This document shows, piece after piece, positions 8,894-16,894 of a DNA stretch of 64,000 bases. The translations under genes and the position numbers were made by a program. The notes under the pieces were generated by a model. The model saw nothing but the letters and a program-made list of their open reading frames with translations, ran no database searches and had not been told where the DNA came from. This DNA is from JAEXOD01 sp964652025 (lineage in GTDB: Bacteria; Bacteroidota; Ignavibacteria; Ignavibacteriales; Melioribacteraceae): positions 117,117 to 181,116 of the forward strand of contig CAZYZX010000007.1 of NCBI GenBank assembly GCA_964652025.1. The letters are read 5' to 3'. Position 1 is the first letter of the stretch. Every line of letters begins with the position of its first letter.

Positions 8894-9478
8894 ATGAAAA
8901 AGAAGATTATTTTTGCTACTAATAATAAAGGAAAATATAAAGAGGTTAGTGATATTTTTTTTGATTATGAAGTGGATTACTTAGGTAATTACCCAGATTT
9001 TCCAGAGATTATTGAGGATGGTGAAACTTACGAAGATAACGCAAAAATTAAAGCTTTTGCTGTTTACCAAAGGTTTAAAATGCCAGTTATTGCAGATGAT
9101 AGCGGATTAGGTGTTGAACAACTTAATGGTAAACCTGGTGTTTATAGTGCAAGATATGCGGGAGAAAACTGCACTTACGATGACAACAACAACAAGTTGC
9201 TTAATGAACTTGAAAGTTACCCACAACCACACAAAGCTGCTTTTTACTGCTGCGCAGTTTATTATGATGGCACTAATTACATTAGCGTTTTAGGCGAACT
9301 TAATGGGGAAATTGTAAAAACAAAAACCGGAGCAAATGGTTTTGGTTATGACCCAATTTTTAAGCCAAATGGCTTTAACACAACTTTAGCTGAATTAACC
9401 ACTGATGAAAAAAATAAAATTAGCCACAGAGGAAAAGCTTTTAAATTGTTAAAAGAAAAGTTGCAAAGTTTAAAATAA
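8894..9478 (+). CDS. rdgB: XTP/dITP diphosphatase (Ham1 family)
   Basis: Hydrolyses non-canonical purine nucleotides (dITP, XTP) to the monophosphates and so keeps hypoxanthine and xanthine out of DNA. The 194-aa protein starts KKKIIFATNNKGKYKEV. It has the family motifs ADDSGLGVEQLNGKPGVYSARYAG, NGFGYDPIF and KNKISHRGKA. Length and motif order are standard. It is the last gene of the uvrA operon and is followed by an intrinsic terminator, so the operon combines lesion repair with nucleotide sanitation. Confidence 0.97.
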   Translation: MKKKIIFATNNKGKYKEVSDIFFDYEVDYLGNYPDFPEIIEDGETYEDNAKIKAFAVYQRFKMPVIADDSGLGVEQLNGKPGVYSARYAGENCTYDDNNNKLLNELESYPQPHKAAFYCCAVYYDGTNYISVLGELNGEIVKTKTGANGFGYDPIFKPNGFNTTLAELTTDEKNKISHRGKAFKLLKEKLQSLK

Positions 9479-9501
9479 TTTTGTAAATTAAAAGTTAATG
9501 T

Positions 9502-9540
9502 AAACTTAACAATTATTTTAAATGTTGTTAAGTTTTTTTT
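9502..9540 (+). terminator. Rho-independent terminator after rdgB
   Basis: An 11-bp perfect stem (AAACTTAACAA / TTGTTAAGTTT) with a 12-nt loop runs straight into a T run. It lies 24 nt after the rdgB stop and separates the repair operon from the secreted protein gene downstream. Confidence 0.8.
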
Positions 9541-9586
9541 ATTTATTTTTTGTAAACGTTTTAATTAATTTAATTATAGGTAAGTT

Positions 9587-10873
9587 ATGAAAAAAATAGT
9601 TTTACTTTTTGTAATAATGTTGGTTGCTAAATTTGGCTTAGCACAACCTTTGTTTAGTGATAATTTTGACTATTCCTTAGATTCAAAATTGACTGATAAT
9701 GGATGGACTGCTCATAGTGGTAGTGGCACAAACCCAGTTAAAGTTGTTGAAGGGTTAACATATAGTGGATATGCTGGAAGTAATATAGGTAATGCGGCTA
9801 AAGTTGATAATTTGGGGGGGGAAGATGTAAATAGAGGTTTTAACGTTGTTTCGGGTACGGGTAAAACGGTTTATTATTCTTTTTTAATTAAAGTAACAGA
9901 CGGGGCTTCATCCAAAACCGGCGATTATGTCATTCACATAGGAAATCGAAATTCACCAACAAATTTTACCAGTTTTGCAGCGCGTTTATTTGTAAGAATT
10001 GTATCTGATAAAGTTAATTTTGGTGTGTCCAATAATAGCACAGGTACTTATTCATCGACAAATTTTAACAAAAATCAAGTTTATTTGTGTATGCTTAAAT
10101 ATGTAATAGATTCTCAAGTTAAATTATGGGTTGATACTGCTGGCGTTCCTTCCAGTGAAATTGATGCAGGAACACCATTGTTGACAGTTAATAATTCAGG
10201 TAGTCTTTCTCAAATAAATGCAATTGGCTTAAGGCAAGGTAGTAGTACAACTTCAGTTCAGTGCGTCATAGATGGAATTAGAATCGATACTTCTTGGAGT
10301 AATGCACCTCTCCCCGTAGAGTTAACGATGTTTACGGCAAAATATTTGAATAGTGGTGTTATATTAAATTGGCAAACTGCAACAGAAATTAACAACAATA
10401 AGTTTGTTATAGAGCGTAGCATAAACGAAGGGGAATATGAAGCAATAGCAGAAGTGCCAGGCTATGGAAATAGCAACAGCATAAAAGACTATACATATAC
10501 AGATAAGCAAACAAAATTAAAGGGTAACTATTGCTACCGCTTAAAACAAGTGGATAATGATGGAACATATAAGTATAGCCAAGTAGTAAACGTAACGGTT
10601 GGAAATTTAGATAATTACGAATTAGCACAGAATTATCCAAATCCATTTAACCCTACAACAAATATTAATTTTACAATGCCTAAAGCAGGTAGTGTAAAAA
10701 TAACACTGTTTAATTCACTTGGAGAAGAGGTTCAAACTATATTTAATGGCGTAAAAGAAGCAGGATTCCATACAGTGCAATTTAATGCAAGCGGTTTACC
10801 AAGTGGCATTTATTTTTACCAAATGACAAGTGAAGGCTTTACCCAAACCAAAAAGATGATTATTGCTAAGTAA
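9587..10873 (+). CDS. Secreted T9SS cargo protein with concanavalin-like N-terminal domain
   Basis: A 428-aa secreted protein. A signal peptide (MKKIVLLFVIMLVAKFGLAQ) is followed by a beta-rich domain (about 22-235) resembling the LamG/concanavalin-like sandwiches of surface proteins. Next comes a shared beta-sandwich module beginning LPVELTMFTA (about 242-335), then a type A T9SS sorting domain starting LAQNYPNPFNPTT (about 345-428). It is expected to be exported by T9SS and to be surface-attached or released. No catalytic motif is recognisable. The ATG is preceded by TAGGTAAGTT. Terminators flank it on both sides, so it is monocistronic. Confidence 0.85.
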   Translation: MKKIVLLFVIMLVAKFGLAQPLFSDNFDYSLDSKLTDNGWTAHSGSGTNPVKVVEGLTYSGYAGSNIGNAAKVDNLGGEDVNRGFNVVSGTGKTVYYSFLIKVTDGASSKTGDYVIHIGNRNSPTNFTSFAARLFVRIVSDKVNFGVSNNSTGTYSSTNFNKNQVYLCMLKYVIDSQVKLWVDTAGVPSSEIDAGTPLLTVNNSGSLSQINAIGLRQGSSTTSVQCVIDGIRIDTSWSNAPLPVELTMFTAKYLNSGVILNWQTATEINNNKFVIERSINEGEYEAIAEVPGYGNSNSIKDYTYTDKQTKLKGNYCYRLKQVDNDGTYKYSQVVNVTVGNLDNYELAQNYPNPFNPTTNINFTMPKAGSVKITLFNSLGEEVQTIFNGVKEAGFHTVQFNASGLPSGIYFYQMTSEGFTQTKKMIIAK

Positions 10874-10900
10874 TTAGAAATATAACTTTTATTTTATCTA

Positions 10901-10935
10901 AAATCCCCATTAATAAATAATGGGGATTTTTTTTT
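10901..10935 (+). terminator. Rho-independent terminator
   Basis: A perfect 11-bp stem, AAATCCCCATT / AATGGGGATTT, with a 7-nt loop and a run of T follows the T9SS cargo gene ending at 10873. The stem sequence recurs in other terminators of this window. Confidence 0.9.
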
Positions 10936-10959
10936 GCATTATAAAAAACAAATAATTTA

Positions 10960-10991
10960 TTTGTAAAACGAGAAAAATAATATTATATTTG
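10960..10991 (+). promoter_or_regulatory. Bacteroidetes-type promoter for the DUF438 gene
   Basis: TTTG at 10960-10963 and TATATTTG at 10984-10991, separated by 20 bp, match the Bacteroidetes consensus TTTG-N19/20-TAnnTTTG exactly. Transcription would begin about 10998, some 40 nt before the ATG at 11037. Confidence 0.7.
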
Positions 10992-11036
10992 TAATCAGAA
11001 TTTAAATTCTGATTTAAAAAAATAAAAGGAAATGAT

Positions 11037-12290
11037 ATGAGCGAAATAATTAATAATAGCAAACAGCGAATAGCTGAATTAAAAGAACTAATGAAAGCAA
11101 TAAACCAGGGTAAAGATGTAGAAGAGCTAAAGCAAAAGTTAGCTAAACTAATGGGGAGCATACCTTATGGAGAGGTAGTGCAGGCAGAGCAAGAATTAAT
11201 AGAGGAAGGAATAAAAGCAGAAGAGATACTAAAATATTGTGATTTACACAGCCAAGCACTACGCGGAAACTTAGATTTAAGTGGGGCTAAAGTTGCACCA
11301 GCAGGGCACCCTGTAGATACATTTTTAAGAGAAAACAGTTTAATATTAATAGAAATAAATAAATTAGAAGACCTGTTTTTACAAGTAGAAAAGAAAGAAA
11401 ATAACGAAAAAGTGGATGATATATTATTAAAAATAAAGCAGATATTTAATAATCTTTCTGATATAGATAAACATTATGTAAGAAAAGAAAATTTGGTATT
11501 TCCTTATTTAGAAAAATACGAAATAACTGGTCCGCCAATAGTAATGTGGGGCAAGCATGACGAAATAAGAAAGTTTATGAAATCTGTATTTTTGTTATTT
11601 GCCCAAGTACAAAGTGCAACAGCAGAAGAGCTAAAAGGATACATTGCAATAATATTAAAACCAACAATAGAAGCAATAAAGGAGATGATATTTAAAGAAG
11701 AAAAAATATTATTCCCAATGTGTATGGATACACTAAACGAAATAGAGTGGTACGAAATATATAAGCAGAGTGATGAAATAGGTTACACAATAGAAGCCCC
11801 AAAAGATAAATGGAAACCAGCAGATATTGTAGAAGAAACAAACACGCAAAGCGAGAGTGGGAAAATAAAATTATCTACAGGAACATTTACCGTAAAAGAA
11901 TTAGAAACATTATTAAATACGTTACCAATAGATATAACATTTGTAGATAAAGATGATAAAGTTAGATATTTTTCACAAGGAAAAGAGAGGATATTTGATA
12001 GAAATAAAGCAATATTGGGTAGGCAGGTGCAATTTTGCCATCCACCAAGCAGTGTACATGTAGTAAATAAGATATTAGATGATTTTAAATCTGGTGCGCA
12101 GGATAGTGCAATATTTTGGATTAATTTTGGCGGTAAATATGTACATATAGCATATTATGCAATGCGAGATGAAGAAGGTAATTACATTGGCACTTTAGAA
12201 GTAACACAAGACATAGCCGGGTATAAAGCAATAGAAGGAGAAAGAAGAATACTTAGTTATGATAAAACTAACAATAATGGAGTAAAATAA
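11037..12290 (+). CDS. DUF438 - hemerythrin-like - PAS domain protein
   Basis: A 417-aa soluble three-domain protein. An N-terminal DUF438 helical domain (about 8-80, ELMKAINQGKDVEELKQKL and GEVVQAEQELIEEGIKAEEI) is followed by a hemerythrin HHE di-iron domain (about 90-245, with H-rich helices such as DKHYVRKENLVFPYLEKYE, MWGKHDEIRKF and FKEEKILFPM). A C-terminal PAS domain (about 290-410) contains INFGGKYVHI and VDKDDKVRYFS. The family is thought to sense or bind O2, NO or redox signals, but the exact role is unknown. It starts at ATG after AAAAGGAAATGAT. Its stop overlaps the start of the next gene (TAATG), so the two are translationally coupled. Confidence 0.88.
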   Translation: MSEIINNSKQRIAELKELMKAINQGKDVEELKQKLAKLMGSIPYGEVVQAEQELIEEGIKAEEILKYCDLHSQALRGNLDLSGAKVAPAGHPVDTFLRENSLILIEINKLEDLFLQVEKKENNEKVDDILLKIKQIFNNLSDIDKHYVRKENLVFPYLEKYEITGPPIVMWGKHDEIRKFMKSVFLLFAQVQSATAEELKGYIAIILKPTIEAIKEMIFKEEKILFPMCMDTLNEIEWYEIYKQSDEIGYTIEAPKDKWKPADIVEETNTQSESGKIKLSTGTFTVKELETLLNTLPIDITFVDKDDKVRYFSQGKERIFDRNKAILGRQVQFCHPPSSVHVVNKILDDFKSGAQDSAIFWINFGGKYVHIAYYAMRDEEGNYIGTLEVTQDIAGYKAIEGERRILSYDKTNNNGVK

Positions 12291-12847
12291 TGGCACACGT
12301 AAATTTAGATATAGTACCAGAAAGTACATTAGATGTAGTTTTAGCAAGATTTCCTATAATTGAAGATAAATTAATTCAGCTTGTACCAGCACTATCTGTA
12401 TTAAAAAATAATATTGTTAGAGAAAATATTGCAAAAGTAACTACATTACAGCAAGCTGCAAAAATTGCAAATATTCCGTTAGGTGATTTTATAAATACAT
12501 TACGTAAAGAAGCTGGTTTAGATTTATTAAACGTAAATAGTAACGAAGAATTAACACCAAGTTGGTTAGATGAAAGCAAAATTGTTATAACATATGATGC
12601 AAGAGAAGATTTAGCAAAAGGAATACACCCAGCAACAAGAGTATTAACAGAATCTGTTAATTTAAATGTTGGGGAAATATTTCTGTTAATAACAAGTTTT
12701 GTGCCTGGTCCATTAATGGCGCGAGCAGAAGCTTTAGGGTTAAAAGCATTTAATAAAATTTTAGAGCATAATAAATATGCAACATATTTTTGCAAGCCAT
12801 GCGAATTAGAAGATATACCAGAAAATAAATTAAAAGGTGGTTGTTAA
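12290..12847 (+). CDS. DUF1858 - DUF2249 two-domain protein
   Basis: A 185-aa soluble protein. The N-terminal part (about 1-75) resembles the DUF1858/ScdA_N helical domain (TLDVVLARFPIIEDKL, then TLQQAAKIANIPLGDFINTL). The C-terminal part (about 100-175) resembles DUF2249, a small domain common near hemerythrin, NO-reductase and Fe-S repair genes (ITYDAREDLAKGIHP, FVPGPLMARAEALG). There are two C-terminal Cys pairs (FCKPCE and a terminal GGC). A role in nitrosative or redox stress with its overlapping hemerythrin partner is an inference from the family and the 1-nt overlap. Confidence 0.8.
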   Translation: MAHVNLDIVPESTLDVVLARFPIIEDKLIQLVPALSVLKNNIVRENIAKVTTLQQAAKIANIPLGDFINTLRKEAGLDLLNVNSNEELTPSWLDESKIVITYDAREDLAKGIHPATRVLTESVNLNVGEIFLLITSFVPGPLMARAEALGLKAFNKILEHNKYATYFCKPCELEDIPENKLKGGC

Positions 12848-12881
12848 AACACTGTTTTATTTTGGTTTAGGCTTTAAAATT

Positions 12882-12918
12882 AAAAATCCTCATTTAAGTG
12901 CTAAATGAGGATTTTTTT
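12882..12918. terminator. Bidirectional terminator between convergent genes
   Basis: A perfect 15-bp stem, AAAAATCCTCATTTA / TAAATGAGGATTTTT, has a 5-nt loop, A residues on the left and T residues on the right. It lies between the plus-strand DUF1858 gene and the minus-strand T9SS gene and could serve both. Confidence 0.88.
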
Positions 12919-12963
12919 ATAAAATTAAAATTACACTAACTAAGTTAAAATAACCTGTAAAAA

Positions 12964-13392
12964 TTACTTCATAAGGGTCATTTTTTTAGTTTGAACAAAG
13001 TTATCAGCTTCAAGTCTATAAAAATAAATACCGCTTGGCAAATCGGAGCCATCAAACTCTACAAAATGAGTACCAGCATCTAACTTTCCGCTATAAATAG
13101 TAGTAACCAACTGACCGAGCATATTAAAAACAGATAAATTTATGTTAGACTCCTTAGGTAATTTAAATTGTATTTTAGTAACCGGGTTAAAAGGGTTAGG
13201 GTAATTTTGCTCTAATAAAAAGTTATTAGGAATAATTGCATCGTTAAGTTTAGTAACAACGGGTTTATTTTGGTTAGCGGATTGGTCACCCGATTTTGGA
13301 ATTTTGCCATTATAACCAAAAACGTTGTTGGATGTATTTTGAGCAATAATAGTAATAGTTAAAATAATAAATATAGTTAGTAATTTTTTCAT
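12964..13392 (-). CDS. Minimal T9SS sorting-domain protein
   Basis: A 142-aa secreted protein that is almost only a signal peptide (MKKLLTIFIILTITIIAQ) and a T9SS type A C-terminal domain (about 58-142, LLEQNYPNPFNPVTKIQF, ending VQTKKMTLMK). About 38 polar residues lie between them, too few for a folded effector domain. It may be a small surface peptide, a decayed cargo gene, or a cargo whose N-terminal part was lost. The reading frame is intact and starts at ATG. It is an isolated minus-strand gene, convergent with the DUF1858 gene. Confidence 0.82.
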   Translation of the reverse strand: MKKLLTIFIILTITIIAQNTSNNVFGYNGKIPKSGDQSANQNKPVVTKLNDAIIPNNFLLEQNYPNPFNPVTKIQFKLPKESNINLSVFNMLGQLVTTIYSGKLDAGTHFVEFDGSDLPSGIYFYRLEADNFVQTKKMTLMK

Positions 13393-13554
13393 CTATATCC
13401 AAAAATCCTATTTTGTTATTTAATTAGACGCATTTTTTTAGTAAATTGTTTCACAAAATTTTTAATTTTTTGTAAACATATCAAAAATTGTGCCTAAAAC
13501 AGTAATTTAAAAATATGTAAAAAATTGTAAAAAATTAAGGGAAATATAATAAAA

Positions 13555-14184
13555 TTGGAAAAAATTATCAAAATTTGGAAAAGTGAATTAAAAAATAAGA
13601 AATTTAAATTATCATTTTTATTAACATTAATTATCATTTCTATAGTATTATTTTTAGTAACTCAATATTTAGCATATAACGAAACAAGGGAAGGTTATAC
13701 GCTAAAAGATCCTATATTAAGCTTATTTAAGCCAATAGATGTTACATGGGTAACATTTATAGTAATGTACTCTGCGCTACCAATAGGGATAATATCCTTA
13801 TTAAACCAACCAAAAAGATTAACGTTAGCAATGCAAACGTATATAATAATGATAAGTATGCGCGTAACAAGTATGTTTTTGCTACCGTTAAATCCACCGC
13901 AAACAATATTAATATTGCAAGATCCTTTTATTGCCTTTTTTAGTACAGGAAAAACATTTACAAAAGATCTATTTTTTAGTGGTCACACAGCAACAATGTT
14001 TTTAATATATTTATGTGTAACAAACAGAATAGTAAAAAATATATTACTTGTTTTTACAATAAGCATTGGTGTGTTGGTTTTAGTACAGCATGTACACTAT
14101 ACAATAGATGTATTTGCCGCTCCATTTTTTACTTATGTAGCATATTTGGGTGCAAAAAAAATAAACGAAAAATATAGTAACTAA
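13555..14184 (+). CDS. Sphingomyelin-synthase-like PAP2 family membrane protein (PAP2_C)
   Basis: A 209-aa protein with about six transmembrane helices. The motifs SGHTATMF (S142-G143-H144) and HYTIDVFAAPFF (H181, D185) give the His-His-Asp triad of the sphingomyelin-synthase/PAP2_C subfamily. The preceding LLPLNPPQ (109-116) resembles its second conserved block. It probably transfers or hydrolyses a lipid head group in the membrane. Whether it makes a phospho-sphingolipid or a ceramide-like product cannot be read from sequence. The start is TTG with AAGGGA about 10 nt upstream. It sits 56 nt ahead of a cobalamin-binding protein. Confidence 0.8.
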   Translation: MEKIIKIWKSELKNKKFKLSFLLTLIIISIVLFLVTQYLAYNETREGYTLKDPILSLFKPIDVTWVTFIVMYSALPIGIISLLNQPKRLTLAMQTYIIMISMRVTSMFLLPLNPPQTILILQDPFIAFFSTGKTFTKDLFFSGHTATMFLIYLCVTNRIVKNILLVFTISIGVLVLVQHVHYTIDVFAAPFFTYVAYLGAKKINEKYSN

Positions 14185-14240
14185 ATGGAATTTTATTTTA
14201 ATATATTTTGTTAAAAAGTATATTAAAAAGTCCGATTATT

Positions 14241-14879
14241 ATGATATTAGAATCACACTATTTACATTACTTATCTGCATTATTAGATGGGAACAAAGAA
14301 GAATGCACCCGAATAGTAATAACACTATTAGAAAGTGGTGTACCCGTAAAAGAAATATACACAGACATAATAAAACGGTCTATGTATAGGATTGGGCAAT
14401 TATGGGAAAATGACCGAACAAGCATAGCAAGAGAGCACCAAGCAACTAAAATTACAGAAACGATAATAAGTTTAATTTATCCGTATATATTACGAGTACC
14501 AAAAATAGATAAAAAGGTAATAGTAACATGCACAGATAAAGAATTCCACGAATTAGGTGCAAGAATAGTTTCTGATATTTTTGAGTTGAATGGCTGGCAC
14601 AGCATATTTTTAGGAGCAAACACACCAAAAGAAGAATTAGTAAGACTTATAGAGGAAGAGAAGCCCGATTTAGTAGCATTATCACTAAACTTTTATATAA
14701 ATATAGTAAGATTAATAAAAGAAGTAGAATTAATAAACGAGCGATTTCCAGATTTACCAATAATAGTAGGCGGGCAAGGTTTAAGCGAAGGGAAGCACGA
14801 AATATTAGATAAATTTGCAAATGTTAAATATATATCTTGTTTAGACACATTAGAAGAATATATTAAAAATAACTCTTAA
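14241..14879 (+). CDS. Stand-alone cobalamin-binding protein, CarH/LitR sensor-like
   Basis: A 212-aa protein made of a B12-binding cap (four-helix domain, about 1-85) and a Rossmann B12-binding domain (about 90-212). Motif E101-x-H103-x-x-G106 is followed by 41 residues to a Ser and 26 further residues to GG, matching the base-off B12 spacing. The cap has W55 then nine residues then E65-H66, the Wx9EH signature of CarH-type photoreceptors. There is no DNA-binding, kinase or methyltransferase domain. I choose ATG 14241 because the first residues then fit the family. A TTG at 14208 would add 11 residues. Confidence 0.85.
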   Translation: MILESHYLHYLSALLDGNKEECTRIVITLLESGVPVKEIYTDIIKRSMYRIGQLWENDRTSIAREHQATKITETIISLIYPYILRVPKIDKKVIVTCTDKEFHELGARIVSDIFELNGWHSIFLGANTPKEELVRLIEEEKPDLVALSLNFYINIVRLIKEVELINERFPDLPIIVGGQGLSEGKHEILDKFANVKYISCLDTLEEYIKNNS

Positions 14880-14990
14880 ACTTAACTAAAAATTTCCTTT
14901 AAATCTTAAAATTTATTTAGTATATTACTAAGCTAATTAGTTTTAATAATTATAAAAATGCAAGCTAAAAACTTGCAAGAGGAAATTTTT

Positions 14991-16721
14991 ATGAAGCGTT
15001 TTTATTATTTAATAGTTTTTAATTTTATTATAATAAGTGCATTATTTGGGCAAGCGGGTACATACTACGATGCACTTGATGTAAACAGTCCAAATTTTGT
15101 TAATGATTTAAAAGCGAGAATAAGGTCCCCCTATACAAAAATATCTTACGACCAATTTGACGAAACGAATATAGCAAATTTTGCATCTATAAATAATGGT
15201 AATGGAACGAGATCGGTATTTTGTGTATATAGCAATTACGAGTATATTTATAGTGGTACATTTACATGGGGCACAATGAGCCGCGAGCATACATTTTGCC
15301 ATAGTTGGATGCCAACATACCCAAGCGAAAGCACAGATGAATATGCAGACCAATATCATTTATACCCAACGCATCAAAATAACGCAAATGGTAGAAGAAG
15401 TAATCATCCTTTAGGAGATGTTGTTACTGTAACTTACCAATTTATGGAAGGGAAATTAGGTAAAAACAGTTTAAACGAAATTGTTTATGAACCAAGAGCA
15501 GAACATAAAGGAGATGCTGCGCGCGCAATTTTATATATGAGTTTAAAGTATGATGGAATAAATGGAAATACTTGGAACTTTAATTGGTTAAATAATACAA
15601 GGTTGCCATCTATAAGTGAAGCACCACAGCGCTTAGAGCAATTAATTGCATGGCATAAACAAGACCCACCAAGTAAGCACGAAATTGAGAGAACAAATTA
15701 TGTGCAATCTATTCAAAAAAATAGAAATCCATTAATAGATCATCCAGAGTATATAAAATATATTGATTTTAATACGTTAACAAAATTAAATCCAGTTTTT
15801 GCAGCAGAACCAACAAACTATCCAACTAACTTAAATGCAGCAATTAATGGCACATCTATAACTTTATCTTGGGTTAATTCCACAGGCACAAAAACGCCAA
15901 CCGGCTATTTTATTATAGCATATGATAAAGATGATTACTTTTTACCAATAGATGGCGAAGTATACCCACAAGATCCGGTATTATACGATGGAAAAGCAGC
16001 AGTGTATGTGTCTTATCCACAAAGTAGCTTTACTTTTACAAATTTAATAGAAAATAATAAATATTACTTTACAGTTTTTCCATATGGTGGTGCGGGTGAT
16101 TCTATAAATTATAAAATAAATGGTACATTACCGCGTGTTTTAGCCGTTCAAGCATTACCAGTGGAGTTAACATCATTTAGTGCAGTTGCAAATGGAAACA
16201 AAGTTATGTTAAATTGGATAACTGCAAGCGAAGAAAACAACAGTGGTTTTGATATTGAAAAAAGAAGCTATGATGACGTAAACAATTGGGATAAGATTGG
16301 TTTTGTATCAGGTGCAGGAACTACAACTTTAGTAAATCAATACTATTTTGTAGAAGAAACCAGCAAAGCAGGCAAATATGTTTATAGACTAAAACAATTA
16401 GATTATGATGGTAGCTTTACATACTCTAAAGAGATTTTAGTTGAAGTAAGCAACCCAAATAATTATGCGCTAGAGCAAAACTATCCAAATCCATTTAATC
16501 CGTCTACAAATATTAGTTTTACAATGCCTCACAGTTCTAAAGTAAAATTAGTTGTATTTAACTCGTTAGGAGAAGAAATAGCAACATTAATAAATGGGGA
16601 ATTAGAAGCTGGGTATCATACGGTACAATTTAACGCAAATGGATTAACAAGTGGCATTTATTTTTATCAATTAATTAGTGATGGATTTAGCCAAACCAAA
16701 AAGATGATATTAACAAAATAA
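14991..16721 (+). CDS. Secreted endonuclease I family nuclease with T9SS sorting domain
   Basis: A 576-aa secreted nuclease. A signal peptide (MKRFYYLIVFNFIIISALFGQ) is followed by an EndA/NucM endonuclease I domain (about 25-265, REHTFCHSWMP, DQYHLYPTHQNNANGRRSNH). A fibronectin-III-like region (about 280-385), the shared module LPVELTSFSA (about 389) and a T9SS tail (ALEQNYPNPFNPSTNISF, about 493-576) follow. It probably degrades extracellular DNA for nutrients or biofilm turnover. I choose ATG 14991, with AGAGG 7 nt upstream, over an ATG 33 nt earlier because it places the signal peptide at the N-terminus. Confidence 0.9.
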   Translation: MKRFYYLIVFNFIIISALFGQAGTYYDALDVNSPNFVNDLKARIRSPYTKISYDQFDETNIANFASINNGNGTRSVFCVYSNYEYIYSGTFTWGTMSREHTFCHSWMPTYPSESTDEYADQYHLYPTHQNNANGRRSNHPLGDVVTVTYQFMEGKLGKNSLNEIVYEPRAEHKGDAARAILYMSLKYDGINGNTWNFNWLNNTRLPSISEAPQRLEQLIAWHKQDPPSKHEIERTNYVQSIQKNRNPLIDHPEYIKYIDFNTLTKLNPVFAAEPTNYPTNLNAAINGTSITLSWVNSTGTKTPTGYFIIAYDKDDYFLPIDGEVYPQDPVLYDGKAAVYVSYPQSSFTFTNLIENNKYYFTVFPYGGAGDSINYKINGTLPRVLAVQALPVELTSFSAVANGNKVMLNWITASEENNSGFDIEKRSYDDVNNWDKIGFVSGAGTTTLVNQYYFVEETSKAGKYVYRLKQLDYDGSFTYSKEILVEVSNPNNYALEQNYPNPFNPSTNISFTMPHSSKVKLVVFNSLGEEIATLINGELEAGYHTVQFNANGLTSGIYFYQLISDGFSQTKKMILTK

Positions 16722-16742
16722 TAAAATTTAAATAGTCTAATT

Positions 16743-16781
16743 AAAAATCCCTATTCTTTAACAAGGATGGGGATTTTTTTT
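16743..16781 (+). terminator. Rho-independent terminator
   Basis: A 15-bp stem, AAAAATCCCTATTCT / AGGATGGGGATTTTT, with two G-U pairs, a 6-nt loop and a T run ends the endonuclease gene. It belongs to the same AATCC-type stem family as the terminators near 10901 and 24002. Confidence 0.85.
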
Positions 16782-16894
16782 AATTGATAATGCATAAAAA
16801 AATAATGAAAAAATAAGAAAAATGTTTTAGAATAATAATAAAATTGCTATTTTGTAAAAATGAAAAGTGATTTTATTTAAAAACAGGAAAGCGA

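Noticed and set aside
14208..14240. TTG start at 14208 for the B12-binding protein
   Set aside because: No ribosome site precedes it, and the extra 11 residues lie before the usual start of the family. The ATG at 14241 fits better.
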